A stretch of DNA of 64,000 nt from Dermanyssus gallinae (taxonomy: Eukaryota > Arthropoda > Arachnida > Mesostigmata > Dermanyssidae): positions 581,001 to 645,000 of the forward strand of contig QVRM01002145.1 of assembly GCA_003439945.1 (NCBI GenBank). Direction: 5' to 3'. The position numbers and the translations under genes are program-made. Positions 54,070 to 64,000 of the stretch are shown piece after piece (positions within the stretch are counted from its first letter, which is position 1; each line of letters starts with the position of its first letter). A model generated the notes under the pieces. It saw only the letters and a program-made list of their open reading frames with translations. It made no database searches and had not been told where the DNA came from.

Positions 54070-56640
54070 CGTACCATTCACAACCATTAAATTACATTAA
54101 TAATCACGTTTGAAAGAAATATTTAAGCATACATTTCTCTTACGTAATTTGTATTAATAGTGTGACATATAGCTTATCTCACTTGGCCGCGAACCCAGGC
54201 TGGGATGCACCGCAATTGAAAACATAAGCCTTAATTTAGACAAATTAGGCACCATATATGGATGCACTCTTATTATGTATATATGTATATATATTGTAAT
54301 AGTGCATCGTTAAAGATAACCAGCATTAACATAACCCGTGTGTCTTGCTTACTTTAATAAGTTTACACGCCGTAAGTGTTTCTGAGTATCTCAATATAAG
54401 TATTTATTATTTGTTGATGAACTTTGTTGCTGCGGTGTAAATATGTTGTAACGTCCACAAAGCACGTTAAGTTGAATAGTAGGTTGTTCAAGATCTTGTT
54501 GTTGTTTTGGTAAATATTGTTTGATGTATGTATGTATATATATATATATATATATATAGACATTGCGTCCTAGTTTTTGCCAATACTTCTCTCACACTGA
54601 ACACGAGCTTGCGTTTTTCCTTCATTACACTTAGTAAAATTATAACTAGAGATTTTAATTAACTTTGGAACGAGATGAAAGCATATTTAACCACTTCAAA
54701 ACGCATAAAGAAGAGGCTAGAACGACGCGTCATTTAGGCTCGTACAAAGCGAGCTTTGTAGCAATGAAACCTCGCCGTGAATCATTTGAAACAAAGCGTT
54801 CGTTCGCTTCAGTTAAAGCGTTTCGATATCGTCGCTTTCGTTGCCACACGCTTCATTTTCCCGCTCCCGGATTCCTCGTTCGGCTGCACAGTTCATGCCG
54901 TGCTCCTGATGACGTAAGATCTCCTTTACAATCGACATATCCAACGGGAGCAGTGCGATCTGAAAGTGGAGGATGGTACATGCAGGTGGTTACTTGGATA
55001 TATTGTTTTAGGGAAGGCAAAGCGGCCGCGTAATCCGCGCAACTGTACCAGTCAATCTGGAAATAAATATCCCCCCTTTTCGGGGTGCGTTTAATAAGAT
55101 AAGAAGACAACTATGCATAAAGCGTGCCGTAGCACGTGTGTCGCAGTGCCACAAATAAATCGGTCAGCGCTTAATAGATGGATGCTTATTTTCAGGTGAG
55201 CGGTCAGCGGGAGATAAACCACATTTGAAATAATCGGCATTTCATAGCTAAAATGCATTCGGAATATTTCCAGTTTATTTATTTTCATTAGTCCAAATCA
55301 TTTTGTGCATAGCCTCTTTACTGGTGTTGATGTATGCTGATATTCGGAATACCTTTGAATGCCCGCGTTTATATACGAGTTCTCTAGAAAAGCTAGGTTA
55401 ACTTCGCTCCGTCTCACACTTAAGAATAGTCGTTATCAGCTTTTTAACGTAATAACGTTGCTAAACTTGCTGCAAATTCGCGGATTATGTATCCCTTAAA
55501 ATTGCTAAAGGGTATCTATAATATAGAGCACCTCAAAGTCCTCAGTATTCTACTCATAAAGTGGAAAGCCGAATTCCACATGCGAGGCACGGATTAAACC
55601 CTATGGGCAATCCTTCCCCGAACAAACTCCATAATAAATTCACATTGGCGCGTGGTGAATACGTTGCCGTCGATCTACTGCTATACTACAGTCGCGTGCG
55701 GTTAATATGGCGCCACGGTTTTACCACCGGTGAGCCTCATGCTTACAACACGAACAGCCCGACCGTAATCGTAGATGATTTTAGCCTGCGTCTAGCATCT
55801 GCACCTCGCATCGGCTGGGCCGCCAAGCACTGGTCGGGTTCCCGCTAGTAGAAAATCACATTTTAAATCTGCAACGCATTTAACGGCTTAAAATAAATGG
55901 CCGACTCTCCTATTCTTGTGGTCGGTTTCAACATGAACTAACTGTCTGCCCACCATTAACCGTATCAACTTCTCCAAAACTAACGCATATGTCATTGCTA
56001 TCATTTTAGACACCATTCAATGGTACACACTTGTCGACGATTGCAATGATTTTAGCGAAATGTATGGGAAATTTGTAGACTGCCACCGCCTTACTATTCG
56101 CATGTTAGCAATGCCAAAAGTACTCAGCATGAGTAGGTGCGAAGAGACAACTTGGGACCAGCTTCTGACCCGCTCCCCCCTCCGGCACCTCGAATCGCTC
56201 AAACCTTTCTCTCATGACTTTTCCAGGGCCCCCATTGAGTGTCAAAATGGCTTCGGACCAGTTTGTTGCCTCCTTTTAGTCCTCCACCGACGTCTTCATG
56301 TAGTAGATAACCTGATAGAGCAGAGAGCCCCCCATGGAGGTGGGGCCCGCCTCCCGCGGAACCCCTCAGCGCAGAACGGTGCACTCTCTACGTCGTCCGA
56401 CTTGCCAGAGCTGCACGTCACATATATGTCGCTGCTAACCCTTATCATGTAGCTCTAGAGCGGACCATGTTGGGTTAGCAGCTGCATCGCACAATGGGAC
56501 AGCTGGCCGCTGTGGCAGTCGCGTCACACCACGAAATCCGGTACCAGATGTTTAATCTATCCCTTAATTTTCGTGTCTCCTCTCATTCCTCCTGCGAGGC
56601 CGCCATGGTGTCGTCACTCATGGCCATCGTCAGGTCCAAG
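54070..56640. other. No gene recognised
   Basis: Unique DNA with a TA run at 54537-54557. The frames 54665-55033 (+) and 55561-55848 (+) are open for about 95-120 codons. Neither has splice support, neighbouring exons or a family signature I can name with confidence. Confidence 0.45.
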
Positions 56641-56655
56641 TTTAGTCGAGGAAGC

Positions 56656-56910
56656 GTTTCTTAGAACCAGCTCGTTTCTTAGAACCAGCTCGTTTCTTAG
56701 AACCAGCTCGTTTCTTAGAACCAGCTCGTTTCTTAGAACTAGCTCGATTCTTAGAACCAGCTCGTTTCTTAGAACCAGCTTGTTTCTTAGAACCAGTTCG
56801 TTTCTAAGAACCAGCTCGTTTCTTCGAACCAGTTTGTTTCTAAAAACCAGCTCGTTGCTTAGAACCAGCTCATTCTTAAAACCAGCTCGTTCCTAGAACT
56901 AGCTTGTTCG
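56656..56910. repeat. 18-bp minisatellite, about 14 units
   Basis: The unit TTTCTTAGAACCAGCTCG is repeated head to tail, exact at the left and increasingly diverged and contracted (16-17 bp) to the right. Since 18 is a multiple of 3, it stays open as a SFLRTS repeat, which inflates a chance ORF. Confidence 0.93.
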
Positions 56911-56917
56911 TGTCTTA

Positions 56918-57280
56918 GTGCTCCCCTGTTTTTTGCTGTCCGCAATGCCATGTCCACACAGACCAGGGCCGCGTTTAGCGCCGCTGATTCGCCCACTTTC
57001 GCTTTTGGCTTTCGAAACTCTACCAGCGCTTGGCAGGAGGCTCTTTGTACTTTCTCAGACAAGTACTCTACATGCAAGAATCCCGTTAGTTTCGTATCGA
57101 AGATAAACCCGAGGCTATTTGCCTTCTTCCTGATTTCTATCGGATAGACCGCCATTCCAGGTCAAAAAAATGTCCGCAAAGCTGAAGATAGAGTATTCCA
57201 TCTCGTACTTCTCTATAAAAGGATCCCGCGTATTCTCATCAACAACAGCGGCAATGAATTTCTTGCCACACAACTAATAA
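56918..57280 (-). pseudogene. LINE reverse transcriptase remnant
   Basis: The minus strand reads MAVYPIEIRKKANSLGFIF, DTKLTGFLHVEYLSEKVQRA and LVEFRKPKAKVG, the LG-x-IFD-x-KLTW block after the RT core of Jockey-like LINEs. Flanking sequence is shifted and the remnant ends at the minisatellite. Confidence 0.6.
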
Positions 57281-57289
57281 TGTGGACTT

Positions 57290-57660
57290 CTATAATATAA
57301 ATCGCATAACCGCGCTAGTAGAAATTGAAGAGGCAATTCTATATCATAAAAACCAAGGTTAAAGTACAACATCGTAGGTCTTGTGTAAAGACATGATCAG
57401 TTACGGAAGATCTTTTACGTGTATATAAACTAAATGGTTTAGATGAAATATGTGTTACGCGCGGTATCCGACTTTGAGCGTTTGGTATATGACGACGCCG
57501 AATTAGTTATTTTGGAGCGCGCCAGGGGAAACCCGCGGTCTTAGATACGGTTTGTATGTTACAAGTGCTCATCTTAACGTTATGCACACAGCATTAAGTC
57601 ATGAGATGCATGTCAACGACGTGCCACCTCAGAACACGATAGGACGTCACTACGTACACT

Positions 57661-57704
<44 letters not shown>

Positions 57705-59075
57705 CGTAGAAAATAAAAGTGAAATTGATACAACGAATAAACCTAGTTGCAAGAGGGAGGTGAGAGGTGATGAAGGGAGGTGAGAACGTGATGTTAACTG
57801 AAGTTAGACCACTCGCATATCAGCGATCATCGGGAGTGATTCTCCACCGCTCTGTACATAATGTTGCCGCTGCAGATATCTCGCCCTCAGGAACATTCCC
57901 ACCCCCAGCATGTAGTGCCTTCGCTTGGCTACCTCGGATCCTCCCGATTTATCCCAGATCTAATTGTTGTCTCAATGGTAATTAGAATTAGGCACATAAC
58001 GGTGGGTACCCTTAAGAAGTATTGGCTATCATACGAAAGATTGCTTAGACTTATCGCTGTATGGTAGATCACATGAGACTTATCAGGTCTTTGTTGACTT
58101 CGTTAAGGACTGCTTGCAGTCGGAGAGGCCGTTTCAGCTTCGTAGTTAAATGAGATAAATGTTTATCACTAATGCGTGATTTCATGCGTTCAGATACTCA
58201 ATTTCTTGCTAGTCTTCCGTTAATCACACACACACACATTATTTTGTCCCGCGTGGCAAATTTCGGGCATGCTCAGGGCAATGCACTGATCTTTGAGACT
58301 CCTTGCCGTCGCGTCACAAGGGGAGTTCCTCTTCGGCGAGGATTTCCGCTCAAAACCCGATAGGTCAGCTTCTCGAAGTATTCGCACCCGTTTCAAAGCT
58401 GCAAGAGAGCGCATCAGCAAGGAGAGGTTAGAGGTTGAGGAATGCTATAAGCTAGATGCAAAGATAATGTTTGGAGAAAGACACCGCTCGGAATGCACCC
58501 GCCAGAGTTCAGCGGAGGAAACGTCCTCAAATACGTCTTGTATGCACGCCAGGCACGTGCTCGGCATAGTTTTATCTATGCAAGAAACCCTGGAGCGCTT
58601 TTATGTTTTTCGCTACTGCTAGCGCTACGCCATGCAGGCGTGCTTCTGGCGAGAGTATCGAGGATTCACTCAGTAGATATAGCGGCATCATCCCACGTAT
58701 CAATATTTAGCGGCGTACCTCAGGTAAAGGTTGGTGTCTACAGACGCTTTCTATCTAGTCGCTGAGAAGCTGTGATTCGGCTTTCTGGTATACCCGATTG
58801 ACAACTGTCTCGTTATGTGTGCTAAGCTTATGAAGGCCAAAGTACTTGCTAAGCGTTCTGGTCAAAGTCGAATATTCGTTTCCACTAAAACTCTGAGCAA
58901 GTTGTCCAAAATAAGGTTGGCTCCCGGCTAGAAAAAGACATCTCGCCCCTCTAAGAGTAGTATAGAGACTGCACTCCAATGATAAAGAATCATGTTGTAC
59001 ATATGTGCGCACATATATGTATTGAACGACGATAGTGTATCAAAGATTCTTAAGTGTACTGAGATCTAATTTTTT
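57290..59075. other. No gene recognised
   Basis: A TA array at 57662-57700 and several open frames of 70-110 codons (for example 58293-58622 + and 58755-59012 -) without recognisable motifs. Confidence 0.45.
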
Positions 59076-59079
59076 TTAT

Positions 59080-59430
59080 AGCACAGATATGTTAAACACT
59101 TTATTCATCAATTCATACTACAATCCTGTGTAAGAGAACGTGTTAACTTTCAGCCTAGAACAGCCCTGGTCTGCACCATTCGGCAAACGATTCCAAAATT
59201 GAGATCGCATTGCCCCGCTGGACGTCAATGGAAAGTCTCTGGCGTAAGAACTATGCGGCTCTCTTGTCGCCAGTACTTATCATCAAACGTTCGCCCAATT
59301 TAGTAAGTAGTCTCTCAATTAGGGGGCTCGGGGTCTCGAAGGCCACTGTGCTGAAGTTATGGGCTCTTGTTAGTTCGACGTATTTGTTCATCTTGTTCTT
59401 TCTGTTTGGGTCGCGGCGTGACCAGCTCTA
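59080..59430 (-). pseudogene. LINE protein tail and 3' UTR remnant
   Basis: The minus strand reads MNKYVELTRAHNFSTVAFE, then LIERLLTKLGERLMISTGDK and FLRQRLSIDVQRGNAI, the same C-terminal domain as the nested LINE at 50895-51343 but with an internal stop. Its 3' part (59130-59210) resembles the tandem repeat at 7386-7740. Confidence 0.75.
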
Positions 59431-59540
59431 AGTGAGGTCTATTATACAGAGAAGGGTCTTGGTTATCTGTTTCTATTTGGGCGATGAGGTAAGTAGGTGA
59501 GCGTCCGCCTTCTACATCCGAACACATTAAAAGGGAATTT

Positions 59541-59572
59541 ACATATATATAATGTATATATATATATATATT

Positions 59573-59630
<58 letters not shown>
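59541..59630. repeat. (TA)n array
   Basis: About 90 bp of alternating TA with a few ATAATG/TATTATA variants at the left. A further run lies at 59861-59911. Confidence 0.95.
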
Positions 59631-59634
<4 letters not shown>

Positions 59635-59857
59635 CGTGAAGGAACGAGAAAGACACCACGAGCGTCCGCTAAGCTGAACTCGGCGCTAAAGTGAATATAA
59701 ATAATGTATTACCCGGAGAGTGGACAGCCATAAATATATTCACTTGACTACTAAACTAACAAGATAACGTGGTTACGTAAGTAGGCGCGATCATTAAAGT
59801 GATGTGATATATATGTGTGAATATGAGACTAGTATCTAGCTATACAATTAGTACAAT

Positions 59858-59915
<58 letters not shown>

Positions 59916-60220
59916 TCATGGAATATGTTTTGCGTTTCAAGCGTATTTAGTTGACAAAGACGCAACAAATAGTCCCCACTCGGCTTAGGCGGTCCACACG
60001 TGGTCATTTGAAACACTCTGTGTAAATATCTTTGAAAGAGATCGGAACAGTGCTATAATACTTCTCTAATGCACCTTTTAGTCCAACTGTTTGCCTGTCG
60101 GACTTTAGAACAAAAACACGCTCCTACTTTGCATGGATGCGTTATTTGCTTCAATCTATAGGATATACTAATAACGTAATAAGCTAGAAAAAATACATAT
60201 ATAACTCTATAGATACTTAC

Positions 60221-60376
60221 CATCATCGAAGGATGTTTCTGTATTAACAGTAAGCATGTCCAGGTATCTCCTGAAGTGGTTAGTGAGTGATCGTTTATGC
60301 AGCCTTAACTGAATTTCTTGCTTCGTACGAGGTAATCGGTACCTGAGGCATCTCAGCATACAGCACATCATGAACA
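60221..60376 (-). CDS. Candidate internal exon of an unidentified gene
   Basis: On the minus strand a strong acceptor (caaacggtttcag) at 60377 and a strong donor (GATG|gtaagt) at 60221 bound a 156-bp segment. It is open in one frame and reads RYRLPRTKQEIQLRLHKRS and LTNHFRRYLDMLTVNTE. Composition looks like a normal protein. I do not recognise it and found no phase-matched partner exon nearby, so it may be a fortuitous pair of splice sites. Confidence 0.35.
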
Positions 60377-60657
60377 CTGAAACCGTTTGAAGCGACGATA
60401 CGCGGCAGGTCAGATACATACGACTATATTTTAGTAAATATAGCTTAGCTATATAGCAGTTGAGAGGCTTTACGACAGGCCCGCACCGACAGATAGACTT
60501 GAAACAATCACTCCTCAGAGAAACGTGCAGTGTAGAGAGTAAACGCGATGTTATATGTTGTTTCGGGAGATGGAAACGTGAATCATGAACTTAGGTTCAA
60601 GAACTCAACGTCGAATGTGCACACATTATAAATGAACACACACATCTTCAAGACTAT

Positions 60658-60786
<129 letters not shown>

Positions 60787-61866
60787 CAGGGTGTTTCTAT
60801 TTGTGTGTCCAAAACGCTAGGGTATGGTCAAACTCGGTAAGAAAATCATTTTTGCCAATGGGTGGAAGCCGGGAAAACGTTTTGTTTAGAAGTGAGGATG
60901 AAATTTATAAAAGCAGTTATTCTGCCTTTTTTCTTCTACATAGTTGTGCAAAATCTACGTTTGCGGGAGAACCAGTCAACGCACAAAGGAACCGATCATA
61001 CCGGCGTTTGGCGGTTGTTTGGCGGAAAATTCTGCACAATAAAGTATACATTACTAGCTTGCCTAGAAAAAAGCGAATAGCCAGATTAAGGAAAGTCATA
61101 AAAAGTCGAAATGTTACGTTAACGCTTTTTTGTGCAACATCGTAATTTTTTCCATTACGACCAAAAATGCACGTCCAAAAGACTACTCTCAGGCAATAGC
61201 AGATTTAATGCCCACTACATTCGTACCAAAGTGATGGTGCTGCGTTACGTATTCGCCAAGTGACTAAGCTTTTTCGACAGTCATAGTTGTTATGTTTCAC
61301 GTTGAAGTTTTCACGTTCAGAACCGTAGCATTTTGCCAAGACGTTTCCGCCCCCTCTTTCCATTAGAAAAAATTATTCTCTTGCTGAGTTCTACCAAACC
61401 TCAAAATACGTACCTAACTTTCTCATACACCCTATGCATACATGCCTTCGCTTTCGATATGACTGTCGAAAAAGCTTAGTTACTTGGCAACTACGTAACG
61501 CAGCACCATCACTTTGGTACGAATGTAGTGGGCATTAAATTTGCTATTGCCTGAGAGTAGTCTTTTGAACGTACATTTTCGGTCGTAATGGAAAAAATTA
61601 CGATGTTGCACAAAAAAGCGTTAACGTAACATTTTGACTTTTTATGACTTTCCTTAATCGGTTCCTTTGTACGTTAACTGGTTCTCCCGCAAACGTAGAT
61701 TTTGCACAACTATGTAGGAGAAAAAAGACAGAATAACTGCTTTTATAAATTTTATCCTCACTCCTAAACAAAACGTTTTCCCGGCTTCCACCCATTGGCA
61801 AAAATGATTTTCTCACCGACTTTGACCATACCCTAGCGTTTTGGACACACAAATAGGAACACCCTG
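60787..61866. mobile_element. Large palindromic TA-flanked element
   Basis: The left end is CAGGGTGTTTCTATTTGTGT and the right end, reverse-complemented, CAGGGTGTTCCTATTTGTGT. TA lies at 60785-60786 and 61867-61868, inside TA arrays. The arms are 60787-61286 and about 61456-61866, more than 95 percent alike by eye, except that the left arm has about 90 bp more (61000-61090). The loop (61287-61455) ends in a third, diverged terminus (CATACACCCTATG, near 61424-61436). No transposase was found. It looks like a foldback or two fused inverted MITEs. Confidence 0.85.
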
Positions 61867-62199
61867 TATATATATATATATATATATACATCTTCAAGAC
61901 TATATATATATATATAGGTTTCAATATGCCCCGCTGTGCAGGCTTAAACCTCCAAGTTGAGCCAAGTAATCAGGAAAAACTTGGTGGGGCCTTCTTCCGA
62001 GTGCTAATTCCGTTTACTAGTCTTTGTCGTTCTGACTACATATCCTGCCTAGGTGGCGTCGCGACCGATCATGGAGAGGACCAGAGAGTCGGTTCTATAT
62101 ATATAAATATATAGCTTGGTTCATTAGTAAACAAAGCATGTTTAATTGCTTTGAGATTTACTACTTTTTTGAAAACATAAACGTAAAATAACAAAAAGT

Positions 62200-62204
<5 letters not shown>

Positions 62205-62253
<49 letters not shown>
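62205..62253. repeat. (TA)n array
   Basis: A pure alternating TA run of about 48 bp. Confidence 0.95.
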
Positions 62254-62256
<3 letters not shown>

Positions 62257-62360
62257 AAAACGTGGTTTATTTAACAAATGAACCATTCTAAGCAGCGTTT
62301 GTTACAACGCCGAACAATAAGTAAAGGAATACGCTCTTACATATACACGCAAACGAAGTG

Positions 62361-62400
62361 ATCCACTCATACAGCTTTTTTGTGAGCTGTATGAGTGGAT
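62361..62400. other. Perfect 16-bp hairpin
   Basis: ATCCACTCATACAGCT (62361-62376) and its exact complement AGCTGTATGAGTGGAT (62385-62400) flank an 8-base loop. No T-run follows directly. Function unknown. Confidence 0.85.
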
Positions 62401-62449
62401 GTTTTACCTTCATAGAACATAACGGTAATAGGTAAAAATACAGTGGATA

Positions 62450-64000
62450 TCATCATCATCAGATTGTTTTATTGACATGCTCTTTTACAGGCAATCTGTC
62501 ACAATTTATGTCAAAGTCATATTTCATTAAAAATACCTATCGTTGGAGCGCCTGCATCTGTCAAGTGTAATCACAATATTATACACACACACAAACCTAT
62601 ATAATTTTTTTTCTTTTTCTGTATACCCATTGTATACCCATATCATAGGGTAATCTTATATTGCACAATGTCGACAATTTACTGATTTAAAAACTAAGAA
62701 CAATTGTTTTCAGCATTTAGTTCCTTGGTTAAATGTCTTCTAAAAACGCCGACCCGCTCCGTATTTCGGAGGTCCTGCGAGAGCTCGTTCCATACTTTTG
62801 GCAGCATGCAGGCTAGAAAATGCTGCGTTAAGGTCAGCCTGCATCTGGAAACCCTGAGTTGGCCCTCATATCGCTGAGACCTGAAGGGGGTGAGTTGGAA
62901 TTCGAAATCGCAACCTTGATGTAGTTTTCCTTTAACCACCTTATGGGCAAGCACGGTTAAATTTATTCGTGCCAGCTGTTCGAATTTGAGTAGTCCGAGT
63001 CTGCCGTATCATGGCGACACGTCGTCCCGACGAGACAGACCAGTAATGGCTCGCACCGCATTGTTCTGGATCACTCGCAAGAGTGCAGGGTTCCCGAGTA
63101 GGTTGCGCCCCATATAGTGATCCCGTAAGTGACAATCGATTCCAGGAGCGCCCTGTATACAAGGATCAGAACAATGCGGGAGACCTTGGACTTCCTCAGA
63201 CGGGCCAGCGATGCCACCACAGCACAGCAGACCCTGACGCTCGACCGAACGTGACTTTCCCATTTCATGTTCTCATGAAGCGTGATACCGAGACATTTTA
63301 CTTCTCGACTGAGTGGGACAGCTGCACCGCCCACTTAGAGGGATATACCCGTGTCCAGTTTCAGCCTCGATGCCCGCTGAGGTGTGTGAAACAACACGAG
63401 TTTCGTCTTAGTCGGATTCACGACAAGGCCAAACCGTTTAAAATATGAAATTGCCGTTTCGATACCGGTTTCTACATGCCTAAGATTAACTTGACCGTTT
63501 GATAGCTGAGCAGGTGAGATGCGGAACAGCAGAGTTGTATCATCCGCATATACCACTAGTCGACACTCTATATCCCTTTCAATGCCACGCAAGACGAAAT
63601 TTATGTAGATTATGAAGATGAAGAGGCCAAGAACCGACCCCTGGGGAGTCCCAATCGAGACAGTCCCAGGGGTGGAGCTCAAGCCCCCCACCGACACAAA
63701 CTGCTTACGTCCGCTTAGGTACGATTTAAACCAGGCCTGGTGCGCAACCCATTTTTCGCAGCATCTTGAAAAATATAGAGTGGTCAATACAGTCAAAGCC
63801 CTTCGCTACGTCAAGGAATGCGCCGAGACACATTTTCCAGACTTCAGCAGCTTTGACTATTTCCCACCAGATATGGTTTTGAGCCAACTCTGCTGATCGC
63901 GACTCCCTGAAACCAAATTGGTTTTTAAAAAGAAAATTGGTCGCGTTTAGGTATTCCTCGAGCTGCTTCTTAATAAGTCTCTCAAAGACCTCAGATATGA
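62450..64000 (-). pseudogene. CR1/Jockey-like LINE, reverse transcriptase region
   Basis: The minus strand, with a few frame changes, reads from the window edge [61 protein letters not shown] (catalytic YADD), [44 protein letters not shown] and finally KVWNELSQDLRN with RVGVFRRHLTKEL, the usual end of such proteins. The 3' UTR has AATAAA (62468-62473, minus) and a (TGA)n tail ending near 62450, as in CR1/L2-type LINEs. The 5' part lies beyond the window. Frame changes suggest a dead but recent copy. Confidence 0.85.

Noticed and set aside
55561..55848. 95-codon plus-strand frame with YYSRVRLIWRHG
   Set aside because: Faint resemblance to a segment of UBE2O, but no neighbouring exon, no splice junction and the rest does not align; not enough to call.

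Overview
This is eukaryotic nuclear DNA, most likely from an arthropod. Genes are split by GT-AG introns, non-coding DNA is packed with (TA)n microsatellites (about 45 arrays), and there are mariner transposons, several kinds of non-LTR retrotransposon and tRNA-derived SINEs. A mite or other chelicerate would fit, but I cannot prove the taxon from sequence alone.

I recognise five conserved single-copy genes, with exons joined by hand using splice sites and reading phase. They are NKAP (+, 3' part, 1559-4303); DPH2 (-, 5' part only, 5026-7197); RYBP/YAF2 (-, three exons, 16466-18895, first exon not found); NSMCE1 (+, complete, four coding exons, 36191-41973); and EMC10 (+, complete, three exons, 47568-51987). 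NKAP and DPH2 converge. The five genes belong to unrelated pathways: splicing/transcription, diphthamide synthesis on EF2, Polycomb repression, SMC5/6 DNA repair, and ER membrane-protein insertion. No operon-like co-function is implied.

Most of the rest is mobile or simple DNA. Two mariner copies of about 1.3 kb lie at 197-1512 (frameshifted) and 43931-45248 (intact 353-residue transposase). An R2-clade retrotransposon is present three times (38575-41230, 49453-51523 and a 64-bp stub at 23225-23288), and every copy sits inside a (TA)n array; the two long copies lie in introns of NSMCE1 and EMC10. Other LINE remnants lie near 10690-11420, 20560-20930, 34560-34915, 42744-43910, 50895-51343, 56918-57280, 59080-59430 and 62450-64000. 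TA-flanked MITEs lie at 53584-54067 and 60787-61866, the second being a large composite palindrome. SINEs lie at 9245-9420, 11480-11669 and 13140-13262.

The 18.9-36.1 kb stretch is almost gene-free. It is rich in CAG/CAA/TAA triplet runs and TA arrays, and may be the upstream or first-intron region of RYBP.

The most interesting signal is the R2-clade element. R2 elements are known for 28S rDNA specificity, but here all three copies use (TA)n microsatellites as the insertion site and share a conserved 3' hairpin.
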